64,000 nt of DNA, from contig JAQXDI010000001.1 of NCBI GenBank assembly GCA_029251465.1, positions 1-64,000 of the forward strand, given 5' to 3'. The notes below the pieces were generated by a model. The model did no database searches and was not told the origin of the DNA. It was given only the letters and a program-made list of their open reading frames with translations. The number at the start of each line of letters is the position of its first letter. Positions within the stretch are counted from its first letter, which is position 1. The translations under genes and the position numbers were made by a program. Below are positions 25,396 to 35,123 of the stretch, piece by piece. The DNA is from Ascidiaceihabitans sp. (lineage in GTDB: Bacteria > Pseudomonadota > Alphaproteobacteria > Rhodobacterales > Rhodobacteraceae).

Positions 25396-26742
25396 ATGGG
25401 GCATTGTTTCGTACGGGCTGCGGCGTTATTCGCAGCATCAATAGGGTTAAGCGGCTGTTTGACAGATGCAGGCGGGGCAGGTTTTGTGTCGCGTTTGAAA
25501 TCACCGGATGTGGGTGTTGCGGTGGAAACGCCGACGCCAACACAGACGGTATTTGCAAGCACTTCCACCAAATATGACAGCGCATTGAACGCCGAAAGTA
25601 CGGTGATCAACAGTCTTGTGGCACGCAAATCCGCGGTACCAAGTGACAGTGCGTATGATCAAGTGACAGGCGCAGTTTTGGCGGCCAACGCGCGCTCGGC
25701 TGAATCCGATTTGCGTGCAGCACGTCTGCGCGCTGAGGCGGCCAGCAAAAACTGGCTGCCAACGGTTGGTCCGTCAATCAGCCTGACCAGCCTATCTGAC
25801 GTTATCGTCAATCTGGTTGTTGATCAGGTGTTGTTCGACAATGGCCGCAAAAAAGGCGAACGCGAATACGCCAAGGCTGACGTCGAAGTCGCCGCTGTCG
25901 CCTTGTCCGTTGACACCAATGATCGGGCCGCAACAGCGTTGGGCCTATATTTGGCCGCCGCTGAGGGGCGCGAAAAAGCAGCGTTGTCCGAAACCACGCT
26001 CGAAGACATGGCGCATTTCGAATACATCATGTCCGAGCGCGTGCGCGGCGGTGTGTCGGACATGTCCGATCTGAACATCATCCGTCAAAAGCTGGGCGAA
26101 ATCCGTGCCAGCCACACGACAAACCGCGAAGCCACACGCAGCGCCATCGCCGAGTTGAACGCGATGTCCATTCACCCGCTGAATGACGTGCGCGGCCTGA
26201 CTGCTTTGTCCGTCAGCGCCAGTTCCGCGCAGCCCCTGGGCGTCACCAAAGCCGAAGCTGAAAAGACCCGCGATATTGCGGCTGCCAAGGTTGAGCGCGC
26301 GGGCCAATTGCCGGGTGTGAACCTGCAAGGCACGGTCGGGAAAAACGGTGGAATTGCTGTGAATGCGGGTGGCGCAAGCCTTGGTCTTGGCACACCTGCG
26401 CGTCTGCGTGCAATCGAGGTCGCCTCTGAGGCCGTCGGTCGCCGCGTTACGCAAGCAGTTGAGGATTCAAACCGCGCATTGCGTAAATTAGAAAGCCAGA
26501 TTGCCGCCAAATCCCGTCAAGCGGGCGAGGCCAGCGGGTTGACGGCGCAAGCCAAAAACAACCTTGATCTATTCCAAGCGCAATACAAGGCCGGACAACG
26601 TCAGGTCATGGATGTGGTGGGCGTTTACGAAACATTTGCCCGCGCCCAAGAGGCCGAAGTCAGTCTGAAATACGAGGCCGCAACCCTGCGCATAGAAATG
26701 GCGCGGATCCTAGGAGTGCTTGCGGACGGGGAGCTGATTTAA
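25396..26742 (+). CDS. TolC-like outer-membrane lipoprotein of type I secretion
   Basis: A 448-aa protein with a lipoprotein signal (FVRAAALFAASIGLSGC, Cys21) followed by two helical-hairpin halves of the outer-membrane efflux family: SDLRAARLRAEAASKNWLPTVGPSISL in the first and QAKNNLDLFQAQYKAGQRQVMDV in the second. It forms the outer-membrane channel for the adhesin. Its stop overlaps the ATG of the ABC transporter by one base (TAATG), so translation is coupled. Confidence 0.9.
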   Translation: MGHCFVRAAALFAASIGLSGCLTDAGGAGFVSRLKSPDVGVAVETPTPTQTVFASTSTKYDSALNAESTVINSLVARKSAVPSDSAYDQVTGAVLAANARSAESDLRAARLRAEAASKNWLPTVGPSISLTSLSDVIVNLVVDQVLFDNGRKKGEREYAKADVEVAAVALSVDTNDRAATALGLYLAAAEGREKAALSETTLEDMAHFEYIMSERVRGGVSDMSDLNIIRQKLGEIRASHTTNREATRSAIAELNAMSIHPLNDVRGLTALSVSASSAQPLGVTKAEAEKTRDIAAAKVERAGQLPGVNLQGTVGKNGGIAVNAGGASLGLGTPARLRAIEVASEAVGRRVTQAVEDSNRALRKLESQIAAKSRQAGEASGLTAQAKNNLDLFQAQYKAGQRQVMDVVGVYETFARAQEAEVSLKYEAATLRIEMARILGVLADGELI

Positions 26743-28982
26743 TGTCAAAGCAGCCCTTTACGCTGACGATCACCAACGGCAATCAGGGCCGCATCACGGC
26801 GTCGCCAAAGGTTCAGGCCCCAAAAGCAAACAACACCAGCACCCACGCGGATCGGGTCAAGGCGCGCGCCGAATTGGCCGTGACCTACGCCGGAATTCTG
26901 GGGATCGAAGCGCTGCAATCAGACGCGTTTGACGCGATCAGCCTTGGCACCTCTGAAGGGGCCAGCGACGCCGTTGAGGCAGGTGCAATCGCGGACGGGC
27001 TCAAGGCTATCGGGTGCTTGACCCAAGTCAGCACCGTGCAGCATTTCACCGCCGATCAATGGCCCGCGCTGGCCTACATGACCAGCGGTCAGGTGATCCT
27101 TGTGCTGGGTCAATCGCGCGGCGATCTGGTTATTTACGACAAAACCTGCACCGACAATCGCGCCCATGTGCCGATTGCAGATTTCGAACCGTTCTTTGCT
27201 GGTCTCGTTGTGCGCGCCGAAGCGCCGCTGCAAACCGTTGCCAAAACCCACAAGACCGAAGCCGCGCCTGCGCATTGGTTTTGGGGTGAATTTCACAAAT
27301 TCAAACGTCAGTTAATGGAAGTGGCCTTGGGGTCATTTGTCGCCAATCTTTTGGCCGTTGCTGTCGCGCTGTTTTCCCTGCAGGTCTATGACCGCGTGAT
27401 CCCGCATCAGTCGGAAGCCACGCTTTGGGTCTTGGCTGCAGGGGCCTGTCTTGCACTGCTGATGGAAGCGTTTTTGAAAATTGCGCGTGCGCGTTTGATG
27501 GACGGGGCAGGGCGCCAGATCGAACTGTCGGTCCTGTCGATCCTGATGGGGCGCGTGTTGGGCATGCGCTCTGACGCGCGGGGGCAAAGCCCGTCGATGA
27601 CGTTTTCTGCGATGCGCGAATTCGGATCGGTACGCGAATTTTTTACCGCCTCTACCATCGGCACAATTGCTGACATTCCGTTCATCTTTGTGTTCTTGCT
27701 GCTGGTTGCATCCATCGCGGGCAACGTGGTTTGGGTGTTGGTTCTGGGCGGCATCCTGATGGTTGTTCCCGGGTTTTTCATGCAAAAGAAAATGATGCAG
27801 CTGACGGCCGAAACCCAAGGGGCATCAGCCAAATCATCGCGCCTGTTGCACGAAGCGATCTTTGAGCGTGACACAGTCAAAACCCAGCGCGGCGAAGACC
27901 GCGTGATGCGCTTGTGGTCCGAGCTGACCACACTAAGCGCGATGAAATCATCAGATCAACGCAAGCTGGCCTCGGTTCTTTCCTTCTGGAGCCAGGGTGT
28001 TCAGCAAGCCACGTACGTAGCTGCCGTGATCGTCGGGACTTACCTCGTCTTCGCCGGTCAATTCACGGTGGGGTCGATCATTGCGGTCGGCATTTTGACC
28101 TCGCGCACATTGGGCCCGCTGACGCAGTTGGCCGGCACAATGGCGCGCTGGGGCAATGTGAAAACGGCGTTGGACGGCTTGGATGCGATTGCGATGTCGC
28201 AACAGGATGCTGACGAAAACCGCACGTATTTGCGCCGCGAAACCCTTGATGGGCATTTTGAGCTGCGCGAGATGACGTTCCGCTACGAAGATGACGGCGC
28301 GCCGACATTGGACATTCCGGGCGTCGCGATTTTGCCGGGCCAGCGCGTTGCGATCCTTGGGTCCAACGGCTCTGGCAAATCGTCGTTCCTGAAATTGCTC
28401 AGCGGTCTGTACGCCCCCACGAAGGGCCGCATCCTGATCGACGGCACCGAGATGAGCCAGATCGAACCGCGCGACTTGCGCCGTCTGATCGGTTATCTGG
28501 GCCAAGACGTACGCCTGTTTTCCGGCACCCTGCGCGACAACCTGAACCTGACGATGCTGGAACGTGACGACAAACGTCTGACCGAAGCATTGGAATTTGC
28601 GGGCCTCGGTCCCTTTGTCAAAGGCCACCACAAGGGCTTGGATTTGGAAATTTTGGATGGCGGCCGAGGGCTGTCGATCGGACAACGCCAGTCCATCGGG
28701 TGGGCCCGTTTGTGGCTACAAGACCCCAAGATTTGCCTGCTGGATGAACCGACTGCGGCCCTTGATCAAACGCTGGAGGCCAATTTGGTGTCGCGTCTGG
28801 ATACCTGGATGCATGGGCGCACAGCGATCATCGCCACGCACCGCGCCCCGATTTTGGCGCTGACCAACCGCACGCTTTTGTTGCAAAACGGACGCATGGC
28901 AGTCGACGGCCCACGTGACGCGGTTCTGGCGCACCTCGGCCAAACCGGCATCGTCGTTCCGATGAAGGGATCGGTCGCATGA
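26742..28982 (+). CDS. Type I secretion ABC transporter (LapB/HlyB-like)
   Basis: A 746-aa inner-membrane exporter. Residues 38-160 resemble a C39-like domain but show no catalytic Cys-His pair in the usual place, so they probably bind rather than cleave substrate, as in HlyB and LapB. Membrane segments span about 195-460. The ATPase half has Walker A GSNGSGKSS (540-548), a variant signature LSIGQRQ, DEPTAALD and ATHR. It is flanked by its outer-membrane and adaptor partners with one- and four-base overlaps. Confidence 0.92.
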   Translation: MSKQPFTLTITNGNQGRITASPKVQAPKANNTSTHADRVKARAELAVTYAGILGIEALQSDAFDAISLGTSEGASDAVEAGAIADGLKAIGCLTQVSTVQHFTADQWPALAYMTSGQVILVLGQSRGDLVIYDKTCTDNRAHVPIADFEPFFAGLVVRAEAPLQTVAKTHKTEAAPAHWFWGEFHKFKRQLMEVALGSFVANLLAVAVALFSLQVYDRVIPHQSEATLWVLAAGACLALLMEAFLKIARARLMDGAGRQIELSVLSILMGRVLGMRSDARGQSPSMTFSAMREFGSVREFFTASTIGTIADIPFIFVFLLLVASIAGNVVWVLVLGGILMVVPGFFMQKKMMQLTAETQGASAKSSRLLHEAIFERDTVKTQRGEDRVMRLWSELTTLSAMKSSDQRKLASVLSFWSQGVQQATYVAAVIVGTYLVFAGQFTVGSIIAVGILTSRTLGPLTQLAGTMARWGNVKTALDGLDAIAMSQQDADENRTYLRRETLDGHFELREMTFRYEDDGAPTLDIPGVAILPGQRVAILGSNGSGKSSFLKLLSGLYAPTKGRILIDGTEMSQIEPRDLRRLIGYLGQDVRLFSGTLRDNLNLTMLERDDKRLTEALEFAGLGPFVKGHHKGLDLEILDGGRGLSIGQRQSIGWARLWLQDPKICLLDEPTAALDQTLEANLVSRLDTWMHGRTAIIATHRAPILALTNRTLLLQNGRMAVDGPRDAVLAHLGQTGIVVPMKGSVA

Positions 28983-30169
28983 GCGCTGCAAGCCAGACCA
29001 ATCTGAACGCGCAATTGAACGTGCAATTGCGCGGACCTAGCATGGTCATTTGGCTTAGCCTTGCGACGGTTGTTGTTTTCCTGCTCTGGGCTGCATTTGC
29101 GTGGGTCGATGAAATTGTGCGCGCCGAAGGGTCGATGATTTCGTCCTCACGTCCGCAAATTATTCAAAACCTCGAAGGCGGCATTCTGGCCGAACTGTCG
29201 GTCAAAGAAGGCGACGTCGTCGAGAGCGGCGATGTGTTGGCGCGTCTGCACGGCACGCAGTTCAAATCTGCCGTCGATGATCTGCGTGATCAGATCACAG
29301 CGCTTGATGTACGCCGTTTGCGCCTAGAGGCAGAGCTGGCCGGCCAGTTTGATTTCACCGTGCCCGAAGAACTCGCGCGCCGCACGCCCGGCTTCGTTTC
29401 TTCTGAACGTGCGTTGCTGCAAGCACGTCAATCCGATTTTGTGATCCGCCGCGAAGGCGCTCAGCGCGTGCTCGATCAAGCGGCCAAAGAACGCGCCCTG
29501 CTTGAGGACTTGTTGGAGCGCAACATCGTGTCGCTGATCGAAGTGACCCGTGTGCGCAAAACCCACGCTGATGCCCGCAGTGTTCTGGACGAAATCATGA
29601 CGCAAACGGAACTGGATCGCGCGCAATCCTACTCTGACACGCTCAAGGAAATTGGCACGCTGCGCCAAGCGCTTAAGGGCAGCATGGACCAGCTAAGCCG
29701 CACAGTTTTACTGTCCCCGATGAAGGGCATTGTGAACAATTTAAGCGTCACTACAATTGGCGGCGTTGTGCGTCCGGGCGAAGAGATTTTGCAGATCATT
29801 CCGCTGGACGAAGAACTGTTTGTCGAGGCCCGTGTGTCCCCGGAAAACATCGCCAACGTGCGTCCGGGCCAAGAGGCTACAATCAAGCTGTCGGCCTACG
29901 ACTACACGATTTACGGAACGCTAAAGGGTGAAGTTAAATTGATCTCGGCGGATACGTTCAAGGACGAAAATTCGAGCGATGCGGACGGCAATCCACACTA
30001 CAAAGTGACGCTGCGCGTAGACGTGGACAACCTGACACAGCGTCAGGCATCCATCGCGATCCGCCCCGGCATGCAGGCCTCAGTCGAGCTGCACACAGGG
30101 TCAAAAACGGTCATGCAATACTTGCTCAAGCCTTTGTATAAATCGCGCGAAGCATTCCACGAACCATAG
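28979..30169 (+). CDS. Type I secretion membrane-fusion protein (HlyD/LapC family)
   Basis: A 396-aa adaptor. A short cytoplasmic N-terminus is followed by one membrane helix (VIWLSLATVVVFLLWAAFAW), a lipoyl half (IIQNLEGGILAELSVKEGDVVESGDVLARL), a coiled coil and the HlyD signature region LLSPMKGIVNNLSVTTIGGVVRPGEEIL. It links the ABC transporter to the TolC-like channel. ATGA overlap with the transporter gene; it ends the secretion operon, converging on dtd. Confidence 0.92.
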   Translation: MSAASQTNLNAQLNVQLRGPSMVIWLSLATVVVFLLWAAFAWVDEIVRAEGSMISSSRPQIIQNLEGGILAELSVKEGDVVESGDVLARLHGTQFKSAVDDLRDQITALDVRRLRLEAELAGQFDFTVPEELARRTPGFVSSERALLQARQSDFVIRREGAQRVLDQAAKERALLEDLLERNIVSLIEVTRVRKTHADARSVLDEIMTQTELDRAQSYSDTLKEIGTLRQALKGSMDQLSRTVLLSPMKGIVNNLSVTTIGGVVRPGEEILQIIPLDEELFVEARVSPENIANVRPGQEATIKLSAYDYTIYGTLKGEVKLISADTFKDENSSDADGNPHYKVTLRVDVDNLTQRQASIAIRPGMQASVELHTGSKTVMQYLLKPLYKSREAFHEP

Positions 30170-30178
30170 CCCTTCAGG

Positions 30179-30622
30179 TCAGGCGTCGCTGTCCAACCAG
30201 ATCGTCACCGGCCCGTCGTTGACCAGATGCACTTGCATGTCCGCGCCGAATTTTCCGGTCTCGGTTGTGATACCCAAATCGCGCAAGCAGTCCGCAAAAT
30301 GCAAGTACAAGGTTCGTGCGTCACCCGGCTTTGCCGCCCCGGAAAACCCCGGCCTGTTGCCGCGTGACGTGTCAGCAGCCAGCGTGAATTGCGACACGAC
30401 CAAAGCGCTGCCAGCCGATTGAACCAGCGACAGGTTCATCTTGCCGGCCTCGTCCTTGAAAATGCGCAGTTTGGCGATTTTAGCCGCGAGCCCGCGCACG
30501 CAATCAAGATCATCGTCGGGCATTGCGCAGACCAAGATCAGCGCGCCTGCGTCACAGGACCCGACCGTTTCGCCGTCAACGTCGACGCGGGCTTGGGCGA
30601 CCCTTTGTACGACGGCTCTCAT
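30179..30622 (-). CDS. dtd: D-aminoacyl-tRNA deacylase
   Basis: A 147-aa protein that hydrolyses D-aminoacyl-tRNA and mischarged Gly-tRNA(Ala). Signature motifs are present: [18 protein letters not shown] at the start, SQFTLAAD with the catalytic region, and NDGPVT near the end (the Gly-cisPro active-site motif). It overlaps the nitroreductase gene by four bases and is the last gene of the long minus-strand run that begins at terC. Confidence 0.95.
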   Translation of the reverse strand: MRAVVQRVAQARVDVDGETVGSCDAGALILVCAMPDDDLDCVRGLAAKIAKLRIFKDEAGKMNLSLVQSAGSALVVSQFTLAADTSRGNRPGFSGAAKPGDARTLYLHFADCLRDLGITTETGKFGADMQVHLVNDGPVTIWLDSDA

Positions 30623-31293
30623 GTTGTGCGCCAGTCGATGACGTCGGTGGTGTCTGCCCGATCCGTGCGGAACCCGTTGGCGGGATGGGTGGTGTCAGCA
30701 TAGCCAAACGAAATGGCGCATAGGACCAGTCGGTCAGCTGGTAGGTCGAAGTGATCGCGCACCATTGGGGCGTGGGCCGCGATGGCCGCTTGGGCGATGC
30801 TGCCCAATCCTTTGGCCTGTGCCGCCAGTGTAAATGCCGCGACAAAGCCACCGCAATCGACGCCGCCGTACGCCCCCAAATCCGCAGGGCTGGTGACGAT
30901 TGCCACGTGGGGTGCGCCAAAAAAGTGATAATTTTCCATCATTTGTTTGGCCGAGGCCGGTCGGTCACCCTTTTCGATGCCAACCGCATCATACAGCTGA
31001 AAGCCGCAAGCCCGTCTCCGTTCGTTGTAGACGCCTGGGTAGCCTTTTGGCCATTCGATGTCAGGTTGCGGCGGCGTCGACAACGCGTGGGCATAAAGCG
31101 CCTGGCGGAAATTTTCGGTTGCGTCGCCTGCCGTGATTGTCAGGTGCCAAGGCTGGGCGTTGCACCACGATGGAACCTTTTGCGCGGCCGTCACGATGTC
31201 ATGCACAACATCCTGCGCCACCGGATCTGGCAGGAATGCACGGCACGAATGACGGGCGGTCAAGATGCGATCAAAGGCGTCAAAATCAGTCAT
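30619..31293 (-). CDS. Nitroreductase-family flavoprotein
   Basis: A 224-aa FMN-dependent oxidoreductase. [16 protein letters not shown] is the typical N-terminal FMN phosphate-binding segment, [11 protein letters not shown] the second, and [21 protein letters not shown] the C-terminal segment. Substrates of this family vary (quinones, nitroaromatics, flavin). Its start overlaps the zinc-ribbon gene stop by ATGA and its end overlaps dtd, so all three are translationally coupled. Confidence 0.9.
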   Translation of the reverse strand: MTDFDAFDRILTARHSCRAFLPDPVAQDVVHDIVTAAQKVPSWCNAQPWHLTITAGDATENFRQALYAHALSTPPQPDIEWPKGYPGVYNERRRACGFQLYDAVGIEKGDRPASAKQMMENYHFFGAPHVAIVTSPADLGAYGGVDCGGFVAAFTLAAQAKGLGSIAQAAIAAHAPMVRDHFDLPADRLVLCAISFGYADTTHPANGFRTDRADTTDVIDWRTT

Positions 31294-32390
31294 TGGTTCA
31301 AAGCTACTCCGTAGCCGATTGCGGCGGCGACCAGCGCCCCGACAATCACGGCAATTGCAATTTTGACACCGGAATAGGGGCGTTCGCCCTGCACCCGTCC
31401 TGTGCGCCCGTTCACCACGAAACGATAGGTTTTCCCACGGTATTTGTAGGCGGCCAGCCAGACCGGCAGCAAGATGTGTTTGAACGTCAGGTTGCCCAAT
31501 TCGGTGTCGAGTTGGTGAATGCGTTGGCGATCTCCGCCGATGTCGAATTTGACGTCGCGCTCGATCACGCGGTCCATGTAGGCGCGGGCTTCGGCAAAGC
31601 CGTCTTGCAATTCAATGCTGTAGCCTTCGGCGCGAAAACCGGCGAGATATTCAGGGCTGTAGGGTTCCATGGCGGACAAATCCCACGGCTCTAATCCATC
31701 GGTGAACCGCTTTGGCAGGGATGTTGAGGCCAGCACCAACACGTCATCAAAGAAACGCGCGACGCGGCCTTTGACGCCATTCCAGCGCACTTTGGGCACT
31801 TGAACTTGCTGGCGTTTTCCGTCGCGCATCACGGTTCGGGTTTCGTAATACACAGTGCCGCGTTCGCCTGAGTAGCGCGATTTCGTATCCGCATCGAAGG
31901 TCCAGTAGGGCACGTAAATGCCCTGCATGCGACGGCCTTTGCGCGCGTAGTCTTTTAGCCCGTTTGGCGCAAACCAGAGCCGCCCCAACCATTTGGTCAT
32001 GGCGTCGCGCGCGGTTTCTTCCTCTAGAGCGAAGGGCAGCAACCCACGTGGTTTGATGTGGCGGTGCACGCCTGTGTCGGTGACGACGGGGGTCGCACAA
32101 AACGGGCATTCTGCCGCATGCGCCGTCTCGCTTAGCTCTATTTGGGCGGCGCAGTTCGGGCATTTGGACACCCGGGTTTCTTCGATTTCAGATTGCGGTA
32201 GTTTGGCCTCGATGGCGCTGCGCAAATCCAGTTCGCGAATGGTTGTCACCGTGCCAGTCGCGGTTCCGATGCTCGAGGTGTTGGCGCAGTGATCACACGC
32301 CAGCCCGCCCGTGGTGGGATCAAATCGAAAATCCGCCCCGCAATTGTCGCAGGGAAAACGGTGTTCGCTGATGGGCGCGTGATCGGTCAT
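31290..32390 (-). CDS. Double zinc-ribbon protein with C-terminal membrane anchor
   Basis: A 366-aa protein of the group often labelled TFIIB-type zinc ribbon. Two zinc ribbons are visible: Cys14/Cys17 with Cys32/Cys35, and Cys77/Cys80 with Cys95/Cys98. A middle region with MQGIYVPYWTFDADTKSRYSG (a YVPYWTF core) is characteristic of the family. One membrane helix, VKIAIAVIVGALVAAAIGYG, ends the protein, so the ribbons face the cytoplasm. The biochemical function is unknown; relatives travel with SPFH, TelA and XpaC genes, as here. Confidence 0.82.
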   Translation of the reverse strand: MTDHAPISEHRFPCDNCGADFRFDPTTGGLACDHCANTSSIGTATGTVTTIRELDLRSAIEAKLPQSEIEETRVSKCPNCAAQIELSETAHAAECPFCATPVVTDTGVHRHIKPRGLLPFALEEETARDAMTKWLGRLWFAPNGLKDYARKGRRMQGIYVPYWTFDADTKSRYSGERGTVYYETRTVMRDGKRQQVQVPKVRWNGVKGRVARFFDDVLVLASTSLPKRFTDGLEPWDLSAMEPYSPEYLAGFRAEGYSIELQDGFAEARAYMDRVIERDVKFDIGGDRQRIHQLDTELGNLTFKHILLPVWLAAYKYRGKTYRFVVNGRTGRVQGERPYSGVKIAIAVIVGALVAAAIGYGVALNQ

Positions 32391-32438
32391 ATTGGCTGGC
32401 TCGCTGATATCTTGGACGCAGGCTATCGCAGGCGGTGC

Positions 32439-33014
32439 TTAGAGGTAAGCGTGAAACCGTTTGGGCACCATGATGCGCAGCGCGTTGTCTTTCAGCCGGT
32501 AATGCCGCCAGATATGGAACAACACATGACCGCCTGCAATCACGCCAAGCGCATAGAATTCTACGATGTGAATGGTGCCGACGATCTGATTGGCCTGCGC
32601 CAGTCCAAGGGGTGGGGCAATCGGAAGAAACCCACCGGCCTTCAGCACAATCGAAGATGTCAGCCCCAGCAAAAAGCCCGTCACAGCCACAAAGAACAAC
32701 CCCCAAATCAACACGCGATGCATCCAAAGGTGTAGGGGGCGTAGCCATCCTGTCAGCTTTGGACCCGGCCTGCTGGCCAACCCGCGCCGCATCATGTCAG
32801 CAAACCAAAGCAGCGACAGCGTTACAAAAACGAGGGCTAGAATCGAATGGATTTGAAAGGCTGTCGGCCCAAACGGCGTCACGTCTTTGGGTTTGACCAA
32901 CAAGAACCAGATTAACAGGGGCACCATCACCCAATGCAGCGCTTTTAGTGTGGCGCGACGGGTTGGCATGCCTTGGCGAAAACGATCCCGCCAAGATATG
33001 TTTGTCGCGTCCAT
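32439..33014 (-). CDS. Cytochrome b561-type membrane protein
   Basis: A 191-aa predicted dihaem b cytochrome with four membrane helices. Candidate haem histidines are LKALHWVMVPLL, FQIHSILALVF, LHLWMHRVLIWG and IVGTIHIVEFYALGVIAGGHVLFHIWRHY. It probably shuttles electrons between quinones and a periplasmic partner. ATG at 33014 is used because GGGAG precedes it closely and the Ser/Arg-rich leader fits; a GTG five codons upstream overlapping the SPFH stop is possible. Its place inside this stress-like operon suggests redox supply or sensing (inference). Confidence 0.82.
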   Translation of the reverse strand: MDATNISWRDRFRQGMPTRRATLKALHWVMVPLLIWFLLVKPKDVTPFGPTAFQIHSILALVFVTLSLLWFADMMRRGLASRPGPKLTGWLRPLHLWMHRVLIWGLFFVAVTGFLLGLTSSIVLKAGGFLPIAPPLGLAQANQIVGTIHIVEFYALGVIAGGHVLFHIWRHYRLKDNALRIMVPKRFHAYL

Positions 33015-33021
33015 CTCCCGA

Positions 33022-34134
33022 TCATGCACCCGGTGGGGGCGGTGGCAAAATCGTGAACAATTGCGCCAATTCGCGCACATCTTCGGCCTTCATCCAGCCG
33101 TCCTGACCTTGGGTCCAGACGTAGGTTTCGCGGGTCAGATCACCGTCGGTTGCCATGCGGCCAAGGCGCGCTTTGGAAAACGGGCCGGTAGTGTTGCCTC
33201 CTTCGGCGATGTGCCAGACGTGTTCGACGGGTGGCGGTGGTGGTGCCATTGCGGCGGGTGCTGCATTGGCCGGCCGCGCGCCCCATGGACCGGCCCCTGC
33301 GGCCGATTGGCCGATTTGCATGCCCAGACCTGCGCCCATGCCTGCTTGGATTGCAGCAGCGCCTGCGCCGTCGCGCCCCAACGCTTCGGCGGCTTGGAAC
33401 TGCATGTATTCGTTCAGATTTCCGATCACGCCCATGGACGATCGCTTGTCCATTACTGCCTCAACCGCAGGCGGCAGCGAGATGTTTTCGATGTACAACT
33501 CGGGCAGGCTCAGACCGTATTCAGCCAATTGTGCCTCGATGTCTTTGCCGACCAGCTTGCCCAATTCACGGGTGTTTGCAGCCATGTCCATTACCGGAAT
33601 GCCGGATTTTGCGATGGTGCGCGAAAACGCCTGCACGATGATGTTGCGGATCTGAAAGCTGATTTCGTTCATGGTGAAATCACCATCGGTGCCGACGATT
33701 TCGGTCAAGAAACGTGCAGGGTCCGTGACTTTGACCGAGTAGGTGCCAAAGGCGCGCAAGCGCACGGGGCCAAATTCGGGATCGCGGCAGATGATCGAGT
33801 TTTTTGTGCCCCATTTCAGATCGTTGAAACGGGTGGTGTTCACGTAGTAAATTTCGGATTTGAACGGCGATTTGAACCCGTGATCCCAGTGCTGCAAGGT
33901 CGTCATGATCGGCAAGTTGTTGGTCTCGAGCATGTAAAGACCGGGGGAAAAGACGTCTGCCAATTGCCCTTCGTGCACAAAAACGGCCGCTTGGCCTTCG
34001 CGGACCGTCAGCTTGGCACCGTATTTGATTTCGTGGCCTTCACGTTCAAAACGGGACACCATCGTGTCACGACTGTCGTCCGTCCATGCGATGACGTCGA
34101 TGAATTCACCGCTTAGAAAATCAAAAATACCCAT
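33022..34134 (-). CDS. SPFH (band 7) protein with C-terminal GYF_2 domain
   Basis: A 370-aa protein of the YdjI/virion-core-like SPFH group. It opens MGIFDFLSGEFIDVIAWTDD, with the SPFH core covering roughly residues 50-260 (LTVREGQAAVFVHEGQLADV; RAFGTYSVKVTDPARFLTEI). A Gly/Ala/Pro linker follows, then a GYF_2-like domain, VWHIAEGGNTTGPFSKARLG, near the end. SPFH proteins oligomerise at membranes; the GYF_2 domain may bind partners. It lies between the DUF2927 and cytochrome b561 genes, spacings 27 and 7 bases. Confidence 0.87.
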   Translation of the reverse strand: MGIFDFLSGEFIDVIAWTDDSRDTMVSRFEREGHEIKYGAKLTVREGQAAVFVHEGQLADVFSPGLYMLETNNLPIMTTLQHWDHGFKSPFKSEIYYVNTTRFNDLKWGTKNSIICRDPEFGPVRLRAFGTYSVKVTDPARFLTEIVGTDGDFTMNEISFQIRNIIVQAFSRTIAKSGIPVMDMAANTRELGKLVGKDIEAQLAEYGLSLPELYIENISLPPAVEAVMDKRSSMGVIGNLNEYMQFQAAEALGRDGAGAAAIQAGMGAGLGMQIGQSAAGAGPWGARPANAAPAAMAPPPPPVEHVWHIAEGGNTTGPFSKARLGRMATDGDLTRETYVWTQGQDGWMKAEDVRELAQLFTILPPPPPGA

Positions 34135-34161
34135 GGCAGGTTTCTCCTTTTGGGGGACGGA

Positions 34162-35112
34162 TTAGACCGGCCCTAATATCAGTTCTTTTGCGATTACACG
34201 CAATATCGGGTCCGCTTGCGACATGGTCATGCCCGTGCGCAGACGTGGATCATACAGCATTTGCAACAACCGTTCGTCATGCGCGGTCAGCAAGGCAAAT
34301 TCGTCGTCATCGTTAAAGATCGACGGGCGCGCATCGGGGCTGTCGTTGGCGAGGCCCATCGCTTGTGCCAATTCTTCGTGAATGCAGGACAGGCGCAGCA
34401 GGTCTGGGTTTTCGGCGCGAATGACGGCCACGGCGCTGTCGTAAACGCTGGAGCCGCGGCGCTCTGAATAGGTGGCGACCGCGCAGTAAATGTCGGGGCT
34501 AAGGTTGCGCAAGGATGCGAGGCTTTCGGCGCGCACACCCGGCAATCGGCCGACAAGAGCGTCGATGGTTGCGGCGCGATCGTCCTCGCCGACAAACAGG
34601 ACGTAAAAATTCGCAGGACCGGACATCGAGATCGGGTGGCCTGTCAGTTTCGACAAACGCTGGGCGTAGGCGGCGACATCAGCGTGGTCTGCGCGGCGTT
34701 GCGAGGCGGGAACCGATGCGCCGAATTGCACCTCGAAACGGATCGGTTTTTCCCAGCGACGCAATTGTCCGGGCACACCTTGGGGCGTTCCTGGTGTGAA
34801 ATATTCGTTGAAAAACGCGAGCCGTTTGAAATTGCGCACCAGCATTTCTGCATCAAACGGGGTATCCGGACCACCGCCGTCTTGGAGTAGCAATCCGTTG
34901 GTCAGCTGCGAGGATTGAACGGCGCGCAACTGGCTTCTAAGGGCGGCGCTTTTTTCTGATGTCGCCTGCGCAACCTTGATTGGCGCTGCGACCGCGGGCC
35001 GTGATTTAGGGATCAAAACGGGCGTAACGGGGGGCGGCACATCGCAAGCGGCCAAAGCACAGTTGCAACCCAAAGCTGCACCTATACCGAACCGTTTGAT
35101 GGATCCCGCCAC
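34162..35112 (-). CDS. DUF2927 lipoprotein
   Basis: A 316-aa lipoprotein: the signal ends with lipobox LAAC (Cys23). The C-terminal 190 residues match DUF2927: CIHEELAQAMGLANDSPDAR at 244-262 followed by NDDDEFALLTAHDERLLQMLYDPRL. The HEE..Q..GL pattern (His245, Glu246) with a later His278-Asp279 looks like a metal or catalytic site and recalls zinc proteases, but no activity is known to me. Spacing to telA is 11 bases, so it is part of the operon and places one member of the module on the periplasmic side. Confidence 0.82.
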   Translation of the reverse strand: MAGSIKRFGIGAALGCNCALAACDVPPPVTPVLIPKSRPAVAAPIKVAQATSEKSAALRSQLRAVQSSQLTNGLLLQDGGGPDTPFDAEMLVRNFKRLAFFNEYFTPGTPQGVPGQLRRWEKPIRFEVQFGASVPASQRRADHADVAAYAQRLSKLTGHPISMSGPANFYVLFVGEDDRAATIDALVGRLPGVRAESLASLRNLSPDIYCAVATYSERRGSSVYDSAVAVIRAENPDLLRLSCIHEELAQAMGLANDSPDARPSIFNDDDEFALLTAHDERLLQMLYDPRLRTGMTMSQADPILRVIAKELILGPV

Positions 35113-35123
35113 GCCCGCGATGC

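Noticed and set aside
32887-34116. 409-codon plus-strand frame opposite the SPFH gene
   Set aside because: Composition is rich in Cys, His and Arg with no domain; the minus-strand SPFH/GYF_2 protein is unmistakable.
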